A stretch of 64,000 bases of DNA, from assembly GCA_910580225.1 (NCBI GenBank), contig CAJTXE010000021.1:12404-76403 (forward strand), given 5' to 3'. The notes beneath the pieces were generated by a model that worked only from the letters and a program-made list of their open reading frames with translations, had not been told where the DNA came from and did no database searches. A program made the position numbers and the translations under genes. Source of the DNA: an uncultured Acetatifactor sp. Lineage in GTDB: Bacteria; Bacillota; Clostridia; Lachnospirales; Lachnospiraceae. Numbering within the stretch: position 1 is the first letter of the stretch; each line of letters begins with the position of its first letter. Positions 16,981 to 26,107 of this stretch are shown piece after piece.

Positions 16981-18564
16981 ATGAAAAATATCAGCTTAAA
17001 GCATCGGTTGATCATCCCCATTGCTCTTCTGGGCATAGTGGCGCTGCTGTCCAACATTCTTTCCATTGTAAATATCCGCAATGTGAACGCAAGCGCCTCC
17101 AACATTGCTGACAATTACATGGAAAGCAAGAGCCGACTGGCCGAAATCTGTCAGTCCTCCATGAATATCCATAAAATGGCCCTAAGCCATATTGTAGCCA
17201 CAGATTATGATACCATGATTCTCCTGGTTGCGCAGATCAAGGAGGAAGAAACGCTTCTGAGTGATATGCTTTCGGAATATAAGGATTTTGTAGTACAGGA
17301 AGACCTGGAGCAGTACCAGTCTCTTCTGAATAATTATGACGCTTTCAGACATGCCCTGGTTCATCTGGTATGCGCCAGTGCAAGTCATAAAACACAGGAC
17401 GCCTATTCCATGGCCAATGGTGATGTGGCAGCCTTTGCAGCGGCCATGAAAACTGACATCGACACGCTGAACGCATCCATCAGCACACAGACCCTGAATG
17501 CACGATCCCATCTCTCCACAGTATACCTTGTCTCTCTGGTGGTGGGTATCGGTGCTGCCATGGCCTGTGTTCTTCTGGTATTAACCGATTTCAGGCTGCT
17601 TTCAACTTATGTTGTAATACCGATAAAGAATATTCTCAATACAATTCAGGATAGTTCAGGACGCATCAACAATATGACTGGAGAAGTTCTGAAAAGAACA
17701 CAGGCCTCCCGAAAAAGCGCCTCCAATCTTTCCTCTCTCGCAGAGCAGCTTTCTGCCACCTTTCAGGAAGTAGCCGGAAATATATCTGCGATCAATGACA
17801 GCGCCGGAATTGTCCGACGGGATGTCCAGACAATAGCAGATCAATGCAGCGCCATCACCTCTTATACAGCTCAGATGAATACCCGTGCGGATATTCTGCA
17901 GCAATCTGCCCAAAGCAGTGCAGAGAGCACCGGAGCAAAGACGGAAGAAATCCTGCATTCGCTCAATGATGCCATAGAAAAGAGCAGAAGCGTAAACCGA
18001 ATCAAAACGCTCACCGACGATATCCTGGCAATTGCACAGCAGACCAGGCTGATCTCTTTGAACGCTTCGGTGGAAGCCGCAAACGCAGGCGCGGCAGGCA
18101 GAGGTTTTGCCATGGTGGCAAGAGAAGTACGGGAACTCTCCAATTCCAGCCAGGAAACCGCAAACCGTATTCAGGAAATCAATGATGTAGTTACGGCCGC
18201 CGTCTACAATCTTTCCGAAAATGCTCAGAATCTGGTTGATTATATGAGCCAGTCTGTTCTGAAGGAATTCCAGACCTTTGTGCAGTCCGGCAGCCAGTAC
18301 AAGGAGGATGCCGCTTATATCCGCAAAACCATGGATGATTTTCACGAACAGACCCAGCGTCTGAAGCATTCCATGTCCGGAATTGCAGATTCCATCAGTA
18401 CGATTACCAAAGCCATTGATGAGAGTGCTTCAGGAATCACCGGTATGGCAGGCAATACCAGGAATCTGGCCGCTGACATGGAGGATATTACTCGGCGAAT
18501 GGGCGTCAATCAGGATGTGGTAGCAGAGCTTGGAAAGGAAACTTTAGTGTTCAGCAATCTATAG
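16981..18564 (+). CDS. methyl-accepting chemotaxis protein
   Basis: 527 residues from the ATG at 16981 (AAAGGAGTAAGATTCATC upstream). The first transmembrane helix is at about 10-30, an extracellular four-helix-bundle-like domain of about 145 residues follows, and the second helix is at about 178-201. A short linker with a weak HAMP-like VVIPIKNILNTIQDSSGRIN leads to the signalling domain. Its hairpin tip is AQQTRLISLNASVEAANAGA, then GRGFAMVAREVRELS, the CheA/CheW contact region. Known: MCPs control CheA. The small ligand domain, together with the sugar-binding lipoprotein gene 22 bases upstream, suggests indirect sugar sensing. The signalling domain appears asymmetric and short, so adaptation may be limited. 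Confidence 0.92.
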   Translation: MKNISLKHRLIIPIALLGIVALLSNILSIVNIRNVNASASNIADNYMESKSRLAEICQSSMNIHKMALSHIVATDYDTMILLVAQIKEEETLLSDMLSEYKDFVVQEDLEQYQSLLNNYDAFRHALVHLVCASASHKTQDAYSMANGDVAAFAAAMKTDIDTLNASISTQTLNARSHLSTVYLVSLVVGIGAAMACVLLVLTDFRLLSTYVVIPIKNILNTIQDSSGRINNMTGEVLKRTQASRKSASNLSSLAEQLSATFQEVAGNISAINDSAGIVRRDVQTIADQCSAITSYTAQMNTRADILQQSAQSSAESTGAKTEEILHSLNDAIEKSRSVNRIKTLTDDILAIAQQTRLISLNASVEAANAGAAGRGFAMVAREVRELSNSSQETANRIQEINDVVTAAVYNLSENAQNLVDYMSQSVLKEFQTFVQSGSQYKEDAAYIRKTMDDFHEQTQRLKHSMSGIADSISTITKAIDESASGITGMAGNTRNLAADMEDITRRMGVNQDVVAELGKETLVFSNL

Positions 18565-18627
18565 ATAATGAAAATGTAGACGATATATCGTTATTTCTCG
18601 AGTGAATAAGGCTGATATGGACCTGTA

Positions 18628-18653
18628 CCCGGGGAGCGATGATGCTCTCCGGG
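18628..18653. terminator. hairpin between convergent genes
   Basis: CCCGGGGAGC and GCTCTCCGGG pair as a 10-base stem with one G-U, loop GATGAT. It lies between the stop codons of the chemoreceptor and the deacetylase. The downstream T tract is weak, so this is a moderate-quality terminator. Confidence 0.55.
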
Positions 18654-18678
18654 CAGTCTCATTCGCCTTACTTTCAAA

Positions 18679-19632
18679 TCAGTCAAACAGAATCTCCTCC
18701 ACGGTCACAAAGGTATATCCTTCCTCCAACAGCCTGTCAATGGCCTTCAGCGCCGCCGTCACGGAGGTGTCGTAATAGTCGTGCATCAGGATGATATCGT
18801 TCTCCCCGGTCTTGCTGACAATTTTCTCTGTGATCCGCCCCACGTTCCGGGAACTCCAGTCCAGAGGGTCCACGGTCCAGAGCACCGGGAACATGTTCAG
18901 CTCCTTCTCGAAACTTTTGTCCCAGGAACCGTAGGGAGGGCGCACATACTGCACTTCCTCCCCGGTGATTTCTTTCAGTATTTCGTTGGTTTTGATCAGC
19001 TCCTCTTTGAAGTTCTCACGGTTATTTTTCGTCAGCTGTATATGGCTGTATGTATGATTGCCTATCAGATGACCCTCTTCAAACATCCTTTCGATAATAT
19101 CCGGATGTAATTCCGCATGTTCCCCGGTGACGAAAAACGTAGCCTGTATCCCCCGCTCCTTCAGCCCGTCCAGAAGCTGGGCAGTATAACTGGGATGAGG
19201 GCCGTCATCGAAAGTTATGGCAATCTTCTTTACATCCGCTTCCTCCAACAGCTCTTCCTCTGCCACAAGGACGATGCCGCTATCTGTTGTCACCGCCCTG
19301 CTCCGCATTCCATAAAAACCCAGAATAAGCACCCCCGCCATCAAATCAAACAGCAGAATTGCAGTTGTCATTTTCCTCATTTTATACCCTGGTCTTTTCA
19401 TCCTCTTAATGCAGTATATGCTTCCAAAAATGCTTCCATTCACCAGGTGACGTATCGTTCCATTCGTTTCCACAATACTCCCGGATACATTATCTAAGGA
19501 TATGGCTCTCTGACTGGAGCTTTCTGACATCTTTCGATAGTCTTCCCGCAGCAGAACAAGATAGGATTCTCTCAAAAAGCAGATAAGCCCTGCCGCAGCC
19601 TGTTCCCTGCCGCAAGGCTTATTCAGTGTCAT
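18679..19632 (-). CDS. membrane-anchored polysaccharide deacetylase (NodB/CE4 family)
   Basis: About 317 residues if started at the ATG at 19632, which overlaps the stop of the alcohol dehydrogenase (TGATG). Starts at 19401 or 19380 would remove an odd 80-90 residue N-terminal extension and put the membrane anchor (TTAILLFDLMAGVLILGFYG) at the front; no site has a strong ribosome binding sequence. The CE4 domain shows KIAITFDDGPHPSYT (catalytic Asp plus metal Asp), GNHTYSH (metal His residues), YVRPPYGSWD and IILMHDYYD. Known: CE4 enzymes remove N-acetyl or O-acetyl groups from cell wall or other glycans. It is the last gene of the inositol/glycan block and may be co-transcribed with it. Confidence 0.85.
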   Translation of the reverse strand: MTLNKPCGREQAAAGLICFLRESYLVLLREDYRKMSESSSQRAISLDNVSGSIVETNGTIRHLVNGSIFGSIYCIKRMKRPGYKMRKMTTAILLFDLMAGVLILGFYGMRSRAVTTDSGIVLVAEEELLEEADVKKIAITFDDGPHPSYTAQLLDGLKERGIQATFFVTGEHAELHPDIIERMFEEGHLIGNHTYSHIQLTKNNRENFKEELIKTNEILKEITGEEVQYVRPPYGSWDKSFEKELNMFPVLWTVDPLDWSSRNVGRITEKIVSKTGENDIILMHDYYDTSVTAALKAIDRLLEEGYTFVTVEEILFD

Positions 19633-20912
19633 CAATTCAGCAGCGACCTGTATATTACAAAAATATCTTCTTCCGAAAGCAGCTTCCTGGTATTGGCCGG
19701 GGAACCGGAAGCCAGTGCATCCCGGGTCATCTTCGGTATCTTTTCCAGAAATTCCTCTCTGTCTATCCCGTATTCCTCCGGCGTGGGAATGCGGCAGAAT
19801 TCACAGAGTTCCCTGCAGGCCCGGATAAATTTCTCCGCAGCCTCCAGATCCGTGTCCTCACCGCCCACCGCTCCCATGGCCCTTCCCAGGTCCGCAAAAC
19901 GGTCCGCAGCCTCCCGGTACACATAGGCAAAACAGGCACACAGCAGCATGGCATTGCTGATTCCGTGGGGCACATGGAACAGGGCGCCGATGGGACGGCT
20001 CATGCCGTGAATCACTGTCACAGAGGCATTGTTAAAGGCAATGCCCGCCTCCAACGCGGCCAGACTCATCTGCATTCCGGCCTCCTCCGCCGATATGGCA
20101 GCTTCACAGCCATTTGCTTCCGCCGCTGTTCCCACTTCCCGGTACTCCGATTCCGCCTCTGTCACCGCTTCTCGGTGATCCGCTTCCGCCGCGGCCTGCT
20201 TCTGATGGTCCTGTCGGGCCGCCGCTGCATAACATACAGGCAGGTACTTGAAAATCCGCTTCACCGCGCTGACTGCCAGTGTATCGGTCATGGGCTGTGC
20301 CTTTCTGGAGGTATAAGCCTCCGCCGCGTGGCAGAGGGCATCCAGTCCGGTGGCGGCCGTAATGGCAGGGGGCGTTGTCCGCGTAAACCTGGGATCGTCC
20401 ACCGCCATATCCGGCATCAGATTCCTGCCCTTCAGCAGCATCTTGATATCCGCCTCCGTATTGGTGATAATGGTAAACTGGGTGGCTTCCGAGCCTGTTC
20501 CGCTGGTGGTGGGAATGGCTGCCATGGGAGGCAGGGTGCCCGTGATTTCCTTTCCGTACCAGTCATTGATGGAACCGCCTTTCACTGCCACCACGCCGAT
20601 GGCCTTCATGGTATCAATGGGGGAGCCTCCTCCCACGGCAATGAGAAAGTCGCATTTCTCCTGGTCCCAGACTGCCTTTCCTGCCTCCACCATCCTGTCC
20701 GTGGGTTCTCCTGTGACCCCCGCAAAGACAGCATACTCCACCCCTGCCCCTGCAAGCATTTCCTGAACCGCCTCCACATTTTTCAGCTTCACCATCACCG
20801 GGTCCGTGACAATTAAAGCCTTGCTGCCGCAGCCTGCAATCACCGGGGCAGCCTGCTCCAGTGCGCCCTCCCCGTAAAAGATCTGCTTTGGCATGATCAA
20901 TTGATAAGACAT
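19632..20912 (-). CDS. iron-containing alcohol dehydrogenase with an unusual internal insertion
   Basis: 426 residues from the ATG at 20912; GAAGGAGAC lies immediately upstream, so spacing is tight. The N-terminal Rossmann part carries FLIAVGGGSPIDTMKAIGVV. The metal ligands of the group III family are present: Asp and His in GLDALCHAAEAYTS, and two His in VIHGMSRPIGALFHVPHG. The family is usually about 380-390 residues. Here about 45-50 Ala/Glu/His-rich residues are inserted at about 230-280, just before the third metal ligand. Known: these enzymes reduce short aldehydes or oxidise diols with NAD(P)H. Position after iolG suggests it handles an aldehyde or alcohol of inositol or deoxy-sugar breakdown. 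Confidence 0.88.
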   Translation of the reverse strand: MSYQLIMPKQIFYGEGALEQAAPVIAGCGSKALIVTDPVMVKLKNVEAVQEMLAGAGVEYAVFAGVTGEPTDRMVEAGKAVWDQEKCDFLIAVGGGSPIDTMKAIGVVAVKGGSINDWYGKEITGTLPPMAAIPTTSGTGSEATQFTIITNTEADIKMLLKGRNLMPDMAVDDPRFTRTTPPAITAATGLDALCHAAEAYTSRKAQPMTDTLAVSAVKRIFKYLPVCYAAAARQDHQKQAAAEADHREAVTEAESEYREVGTAAEANGCEAAISAEEAGMQMSLAALEAGIAFNNASVTVIHGMSRPIGALFHVPHGISNAMLLCACFAYVYREAADRFADLGRAMGAVGGEDTDLEAAEKFIRACRELCEFCRIPTPEEYGIDREEFLEKIPKMTRDALASGSPANTRKLLSEEDIFVIYRSLLN

Positions 20913-20985
20913 GTCTCCTTCTCCCTTCTTCCCACCGCGGCGCAGCAGCATTGAAACGTCCGCCCGCTCTGCAGGACATTTTGCA

Positions 20986-22005
20986 TCAAACAGCGTCCAT
21001 CTCCGATACCTTTACCGGCCTGTGCTCTTCCACGGACCGCCTGGCTGCCAGGCCGATCTTTACGGACTGCATTCCCGCGTGGATTCCCACCGGCACCTCT
21101 CCGCCCGTCTCACAGGCATTTACAAACTGTCTCATCTCCTCCGCAAAGGATTCCATATACCGCTCCAGGAAGAAAAACAGCGGCTTCTCCCCGGTAACGC
21201 CCTCCCCGTTGGAAATTACCACCGTGGAAAGGGTATCGTTGGCCGTGGCAGCCATGCCCTTTGAGCCGAACAGCTCTGCCCTCTGGTCATAGCCGTAGAC
21301 GGCCCGCCTGGAATTGTCAATGACCGCCAGAGCGCCGTTTGTCATTTTCAGGGTGATAATGGCCGTGTCCACATCCCCCTGCTCCCCGATGGCCGGGTCC
21401 ACCAGTACCGCAGACTGCACATAAACCTCCTCCACATCGCTGTCTGTGAGGAAACATGCCATATCAAAGTCATGGATGGTCATATCCAGGAACATGCCGC
21501 CGGAAACCTTGATATAAGCCGGATTGGGGGGCTCCGGATCCCTGGAGGTAATCTTCAGGATATGGGCCTCCCCTATCCTGCCTTCGTCATAAGCCTTCCG
21601 CACCGCCGCAAAATTATGGTCAAACCGCCGGTTAAAGCCCACCTGGAATCTACAGTCCGGATGGGCTGCCAGGGCGTCCGCCACCGCCTGAATCCGCTCC
21701 AGGGCATGGTCCACCGGCTTCTCGCAGAACACATGTTTTCCCGCCTCAATGGCTTCTATGGAGACAGCCGCATGGGTATCCGTGGAAGAACAAACCAGTA
21801 CCGCGTCTATCTCCGGATCGCCCAGAATCTCCTTATAATCCCTGCAGACCTTCTGCACCCCCAGGTTCCGGATAAGCTTCTCTGTTTCTTCATTTATGTA
21901 AGGGTCCGCCACTGCCTTCACACAGGCATTTTTCACATGATAGGTTATGGACTGCAAATGTACCTTTCCGATGCGCCCCGCACCGATGATACCGATATTG
22001 ATCAT
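20986..22005 (-). CDS. iolG: inositol 2-dehydrogenase (Gfo/Idh/MocA family)
   Basis: 339 residues from the ATG at 22005 (GGAGGAAGAA upstream). The NAD-binding fold begins INIGIIGAGRIGKVHLQSI. The family motif CEKPVDHA is near residue 96, and GFNRRFDHNF and SGGMFLDMTIHDFDMACFL carry the substrate-binding and catalytic Lys/Asp/His set typical of inositol dehydrogenases. Known: oxidises myo-inositol at C2 to scyllo-inosose, the first step of the pathway. It lies directly after iolE on the same strand, separated by 264 bases with small hairpins and no clear terminator. Confidence 0.92.
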   Translation of the reverse strand: MINIGIIGAGRIGKVHLQSITYHVKNACVKAVADPYINEETEKLIRNLGVQKVCRDYKEILGDPEIDAVLVCSSTDTHAAVSIEAIEAGKHVFCEKPVDHALERIQAVADALAAHPDCRFQVGFNRRFDHNFAAVRKAYDEGRIGEAHILKITSRDPEPPNPAYIKVSGGMFLDMTIHDFDMACFLTDSDVEEVYVQSAVLVDPAIGEQGDVDTAIITLKMTNGALAVIDNSRRAVYGYDQRAELFGSKGMAATANDTLSTVVISNGEGVTGEKPLFFFLERYMESFAEEMRQFVNACETGGEVPVGIHAGMQSVKIGLAARRSVEEHRPVKVSEMDAV

Positions 22006-22269
22006 TTCTTCCTCCATTCTGCCGGTTTACACGGCCAATCCGTCTTTCTATTCTCTTCCTTCCCATGCCGCCCCGTAAGCCGCGGTTTCCGGCGGGTTCC
22101 CTTGGCCGGAAAAGGGCACTATATCCTGCAAATACGGAAACACCTTTTACCGCGGCAGACGCCGGGCATCCTTTCCCGTTATGCGGTCAGGCGCTCTATA
22201 GAGCATCCAGCCTCACTCCCCCATCCGCAAAATCCGCGTCTACACGCTCCTGTCTCTGTTAATATCCCC

Positions 22270-23163
22270 TCACAGCCCTGCCTTCTGTGCAATATACTGC
22301 CTGGCCTTCATGGCATATTCCAGGGGATTGGCCACTGCCGGGTCCTGCTCCGCCTCCACAAGCACATATCCCTCATAGCCCGTATTCTCAAGGATATCAA
22401 AGATGGGCGCAAAATCCAGGCTGCCGTCCCCGGGCACCGTGAAGGTCCCCAATCTCACCCCCTGAAGAAAGCTTAGATTCTCCGCCTTCACCTTTTCCAC
22501 CACCTCCGGACGGATATCCTTCAGATGGACATGCCTGGTTCTGGAGGCATACTTTTTCAGCACCGCCAGATAATCCTCCCCGCAATAGGCCAGATGGCCG
22601 CTGTCAAACAACAGTCCCACCAGTTCCGGGTCCGTATGTTCCATCATCCGGTCAATCTCCGCCGCCGTCTGCACCACGGTTCCCATATGGTGATGAAAAG
22701 TCAGGGCGATTCCCATATCCCTGGCCACCCTGCCCAGTCTGTTCAGGCCGCTGCACAGCAGGTCCCACTCTCTGTCGTCCATACAATATTTGTCCCGGAA
22801 AATAGATTTCTCCGTCCCCTGGATGGAATGTCCCTGTTCGGAAACGCCCACCACCTTTGCCCCCATCTCCTTGAGAAAAGTGATGTGTTCCACAAAGCCC
22901 TTTTCTGTCTCCTCATAGGGGGCCGTGGTGAGAAAGGTGGAATACCAGGCATTGCAGATCTGCATGCCCCGCAGTTCCAGGGCCTTTTTCAGCGCCGCCG
23001 TATCCCTGGGATATTTGTTCCCCACCTCGCAGCCCGTAAATCCTGCCAGGGCCATCTCCGACACACACTGCTCAAAGGTATTTTCCGCCCCTAAATCCGA
23101 CATATCATCATTGGTCCATCCGATGGGCGCTATGCCCAAACGTACCTTTTTCCTGTCTAACAT
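22270..23163 (-). CDS. iolE: myo-inosose-2 dehydratase
   Basis: 297 residues, the normal length. It is a xylose-isomerase-like TIM barrel. The start matches the family ([18 protein letters not shown]), followed by [23 protein letters not shown] and [14 protein letters not shown] with the metal ligands (Glu, Asp, His), and HVHLKDIRP. Known: dehydrates scyllo-inosose to 3D-(3,5/4)-trihydroxycyclohexane-1,2-dione, the substrate of IolD. Its ATG overlaps the iolD stop codon by one base (TGATG) and GAGGAAATACTG serves as ribosome site within iolD, so the two are translationally coupled. Confidence 0.95.
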   Translation of the reverse strand: MLDRKKVRLGIAPIGWTNDDMSDLGAENTFEQCVSEMALAGFTGCEVGNKYPRDTAALKKALELRGMQICNAWYSTFLTTAPYEETEKGFVEHITFLKEMGAKVVGVSEQGHSIQGTEKSIFRDKYCMDDREWDLLCSGLNRLGRVARDMGIALTFHHHMGTVVQTAAEIDRMMEHTDPELVGLLFDSGHLAYCGEDYLAVLKKYASRTRHVHLKDIRPEVVEKVKAENLSFLQGVRLGTFTVPGDGSLDFAPIFDILENTGYEGYVLVEAEQDPAVANPLEYAMKARQYIAQKAGL

Positions 23164-25082
23164 CAGTATTTCCTCGCCTTCTCCAGATTTTTCCGCATCT
23201 CTTCATGGGCCTCCCGCACCTTTTCGTTCCGGGAATGCCCTGCAAGCCCCACATGCCACCAGGCCCCGTAGCCGTCCGTCATGGTCTTGGGCAGGACCTT
23301 GATGTCAATGAGGGTGGACACCTGCTGCTTTAAGCTGTCCTCCAGGGCTGCGTCCAGTTCCTCCATGTTTTTCACCCGGTAGGTCTTTACCCCGTATCCG
23401 GCAGCACAGGCTGCAAAGTCAATGGGCATCAGCTCTCCCAAAAGCGCCCCCTCCTGGTTCCGGAAACGGAATTCCGTGGCCAGATTGCCCATGCCGTTTG
23501 ACATCTGCAGATTGTTGATGCAGCCAAAACCGCTGTTGTCAAAGAGCAGCACATTGATCTTCTGATGCTCCTGGATAGAGGTGACTAACTCCGAATGCAG
23601 CATCAGGTAGCTGCCGTCCCCGCACATGGCATAGACCTCCCGGTGAGGCTGTGCCAGTTTGGAACCCAAAGCTCCCGCAATCTCATAGCCCATGCAGGAA
23701 TAGCCGTATTCCATATTGTAGGAATAGCGCTCATCCGAGGTCCACATGCGCTGCAGATCCCCGGGCAGGGAACCTGCTGCCCCCACGCAGACGGCATCCG
23801 CCGGAATCTTTTCCCGCACCCTGGCCACCACCGCCGTCTGGGTGAGACTGCTGCCTGTCATCTGGTGGAATTCCGGTATGGTCCCGGGGTCTCCCGCCGC
23901 AATCAGGGGCCTGAATCCCTGGCCGTAGGAATAGGCGGACAGCCGCTCCATCTCCCTGGCCCACTCCGCCCTGGCTTCCCTGACCTCGGTTCCGTAGCCG
24001 CTGCGGTATCCTTTTTCCCGGAGCAGTCTCCCCAGTTCCAGAATGCCAAGCTTCGCATCCGCCACCACCTTCACCGCCCCCAGTTTGTAGGCGTCAAAGC
24101 GGGAAGTATTCAGGGTGACCACCCGGGCATCCGCCCTGAAAAGAGATTTGGAGGCTGTGGTAAAATCGGAAAACCGTGTGCCGATTCCCAGGATCACATC
24201 CGCTTCCCCGGCAATGCCGTTTCCCGCGCTGTTTCCCGTAACCCCCAGTCCCCCCAGATTGTAAGGATGAGAAGACAGGCATGCCGTCTTTCCGCTCTGG
24301 GTCTCCGCAAAGGGAATCCCGAATTCCTTGCAGAACTGCTCCAATGCCTCTCCCGCTTCCGAATAACGGACGCCTCCGCCGCAGATCACCAGAGGCTTCT
24401 TCGACTTTGCCAGCACCTCCGCAGCCTCTTCCAGTTCCTCCCGGGCAGGCACACCTCTCACAATGCGGTGCACTCTCTTCCGAAAGAATTCCTCCGGGAA
24501 ATCACAGCATTCCCCCTCCACGTCCTGGGGCAGGGAGATGCACACCGCCCCTGTCTGGGCCGTATCCGTCAGCACCCGCATGGCATTTATCATGGCGGAC
24601 ATCAGCTGCTCGGGCCTGGCAATCCTGTCCCAGTACCGGCACACCGCCCGGTAGGCGTCATTGGTGGTGGTTGCCAGGGAATTCACCTGCTCAAACTGCT
24701 GCAGCACCGGATCCGGCTGTCTGGTGGAAAAGGCATCTGCAGGAAACAACAGCAGTGGAATATGGTTCACCGTGGCCGTAGCTGCCGCCGTAATCATGTT
24801 GGCAGCCCCCGGCCCAATGGAGGAGGCGCAGGCGATAATCTTCCTCCGGTTGTTCTGCTTGGCAAAGGCCGTGGCAGCATGGGCCATCCCCTGCTCGTTT
24901 TTTCCCTGGTAAACCTTCAGCCCGCCGGGGCAGCTGTCCAGTGCCTCCCCCAGTCCGCACACAATTCCATGGCCGAATATGGTAAAAATACCTTCCACAA
25001 ATTTGTTTTCCTGCCCGTCAAAGGACACGTACTGGTTATCCAGAAACCGTACCAGTGCCTGTGCGGTAGTCATATATGCCAT
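23163..25082 (-). CDS. iolD: 3D-(3,5/4)-trihydroxycyclohexane-1,2-dione hydrolase
   Basis: 639 residues, a thiamine-diphosphate enzyme of the acetolactate-synthase fold. The PYR domain with the conserved Glu lies in the first 180 residues ([31 protein letters not shown]). The central domain follows. The PP domain contains the ThDP/Mg motif [15 protein letters not shown] through [15 protein letters not shown]. Known: opens the cyclohexane ring to give 5-deoxy-glucuronate, the substrate of IolB. The start at 25082 has AGAAAGGTGGGAAAAGT upstream. A 65-66 bp tandem repeat array occupies its upstream leader. Coupled to iolE. Confidence 0.96.
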   Translation of the reverse strand: MAYMTTAQALVRFLDNQYVSFDGQENKFVEGIFTIFGHGIVCGLGEALDSCPGGLKVYQGKNEQGMAHAATAFAKQNNRRKIIACASSIGPGAANMITAAATATVNHIPLLLFPADAFSTRQPDPVLQQFEQVNSLATTTNDAYRAVCRYWDRIARPEQLMSAMINAMRVLTDTAQTGAVCISLPQDVEGECCDFPEEFFRKRVHRIVRGVPAREELEEAAEVLAKSKKPLVICGGGVRYSEAGEALEQFCKEFGIPFAETQSGKTACLSSHPYNLGGLGVTGNSAGNGIAGEADVILGIGTRFSDFTTASKSLFRADARVVTLNTSRFDAYKLGAVKVVADAKLGILELGRLLREKGYRSGYGTEVREARAEWAREMERLSAYSYGQGFRPLIAAGDPGTIPEFHQMTGSSLTQTAVVARVREKIPADAVCVGAAGSLPGDLQRMWTSDERYSYNMEYGYSCMGYEIAGALGSKLAQPHREVYAMCGDGSYLMLHSELVTSIQEHQKINVLLFDNSGFGCINNLQMSNGMGNLATEFRFRNQEGALLGELMPIDFAACAAGYGVKTYRVKNMEELDAALEDSLKQQVSTLIDIKVLPKTMTDGYGAWWHVGLAGHSRNEKVREAHEEMRKNLEKARKY

Positions 25083-25112
25083 ACTTTTCCCACCTTTCTA
25101 TCCACTCTCTCT

Positions 25113-25490
25113 GACCTGATTTTATTTCTGTACATTCTTACGCTCTGCGATTTTGTATTCCTGTGCATTCTCATTTCCGTACTTTTTGCATCCCTGCGCA
25201 TTCTTACTCTCTGTGATTCTGCATTCCTGCACACTCTCATTTCGGTACTTTTGTATCTCTGCACATTCTTACTCTCTGTGATTCTGCATTCCTGCACACT
25301 CTCATTTCGGTACTTTTGTATCTCTGCACATTCTTACTCTCTGTGATTCTGTATTCCTGTGCATTTTCATTTCCGTACTTTTTGTATCTCTGCGCATTCT
25401 TACTCTCTGCGATTCTGTATTCCTGCACACTCTCATTTCGGTACTTTTGTATCTCTGTACACTCTTATTCTCTGTGTTTCTGCATTCCTG
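25113..25490. repeat. 65-66 bp tandem repeat array, about 5.7 units
   Basis: The marker TCATTT-CGTACTTTT recurs at 25171, 25237, 25302, 25367 and 25433, giving periods of 66, 65, 65 and 66 bases. Within a unit the plus strand reads approximately TCTCTGCACATTCTTACTCT, CTGTGATTCTGCATTCCTGC, ACACTCTCATTTCGGTACTTT. Units differ at about 5-10% of positions. Adjacent units are contiguous with no unique spacers. Because 65 is not a multiple of three, no repeated peptide keeps frame across the array. It lies between the 146-residue gene and iolD, so it forms most of the leader or intercistronic RNA ahead of iolD. Confidence 0.9.
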
Positions 25491-25521
25491 ACCCGGTCCC
25501 CCGGCCGCAGAGCTTTTCTGT

Positions 25522-25962
25522 TTATCGGCTGTAATCCGCTTCCAGGGGTGCAATTACCTCCGGGTTCTGCCCCACCCAGGCAACCGCACAGGCACACAGC
25601 GCCGCGCAGAGCGAATCCATGGCGCAGCCCTTGTCGCCTGCCTCTGTCAACAGCCTGGCCAAAAGCTCTGCGGACTTGATATCGTCTTCATTGAAGGCAT
25701 TTCCAAGGCGGACATATTCCGGGAAAGTCCGCAGCATTTTCCGGAAATCGTCATCCCAGTTCATACCGCCATTGTTCATCAGTTCATGCCGGACTCGTCC
25801 CGCAATGCGGATAATTTCTCCCTGGGCGGTTCCGGCCCGGCCCGACGGCGGGACAAGATAATCCCAAAGTTGTTGAAACTGTGCATTCTCCTCTGTCTCC
25901 GTAATGAGAATCGGAGAAACTCCGTCATGAACTACTGGTGCCTGTTCTTTCTGTTTTTCCAT
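25522..25962 (-). CDS. protein of unknown function inside the iol cluster
   Basis: 146 residues; the start at 25962 has a strong AGGAGGCACTGGAT site. I do not recognise it. It is soluble and mostly helical. Segments: an N-terminal charged tail, FQQLWDYLVPPSGRAGTAQG, an amphipathic IIRIAGRVRHELMNNGGMNW, DDDFRKMLRTFPEYVRLGNA, and a C-terminal Ala/Cys-rich helix (MDSLCAALCACAVAWVGQNP). The paired Cys could bind metal or be structural. It sits between iolB and iolD on the same strand, separated from iolD by the tandem array. A role tied to inositol metabolism is only inferred from position. Confidence 0.7.
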   Translation of the reverse strand: MEKQKEQAPVVHDGVSPILITETEENAQFQQLWDYLVPPSGRAGTAQGEIIRIAGRVRHELMNNGGMNWDDDFRKMLRTFPEYVRLGNAFNEDDIKSAELLARLLTEAGDKGCAMDSLCAALCACAVAWVGQNPEVIAPLEADYSR

Positions 25963-26050
25963 ATCCAGTGCCTCCTGTCTGCATGCTCTCTGTATGCTGT
26001 CTATATGCTGTCTGCATATTGTTTGATATCCTTCATAATTCCGTATTTAT
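25963..26050. repeat. short degenerate repeats between iolB and the unknown gene
   Basis: Between about 25976 and 26018 the motif TGCTGTCTGCAT/TGCTGTCTATAT and close variants occur three to four times in tandem. This is a short low-complexity stretch just upstream of the start of the 146-residue gene, apart from the 65-66 bp array. No function is apparent. Confidence 0.4.
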
Positions 26051-26107
26051 CTGCTGCTTTCCTCTGCCTGGCCGCCCCGGGAAAAGATTCCCCCTTCCGG
26101 CAGCTTC

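Noticed and set aside
22006..22269. Riboswitch or hidden gene between iolE and iolG
   Set aside because: The 264 bases hold small palindromes such as GCTCTATAGAGC but no recognisable riboswitch core and no frame with a start signal.
25113..25490. CRISPR array
   Set aside because: The units are contiguous and near identical throughout; there are no unique spacers and no cas genes.
25070..25553. Minus-strand frames coding repeated peptides (RNAESQRVRM)
   Set aside because: They lie entirely in the 65-66 bp tandem array, switch frame between units and have no initiation signals.
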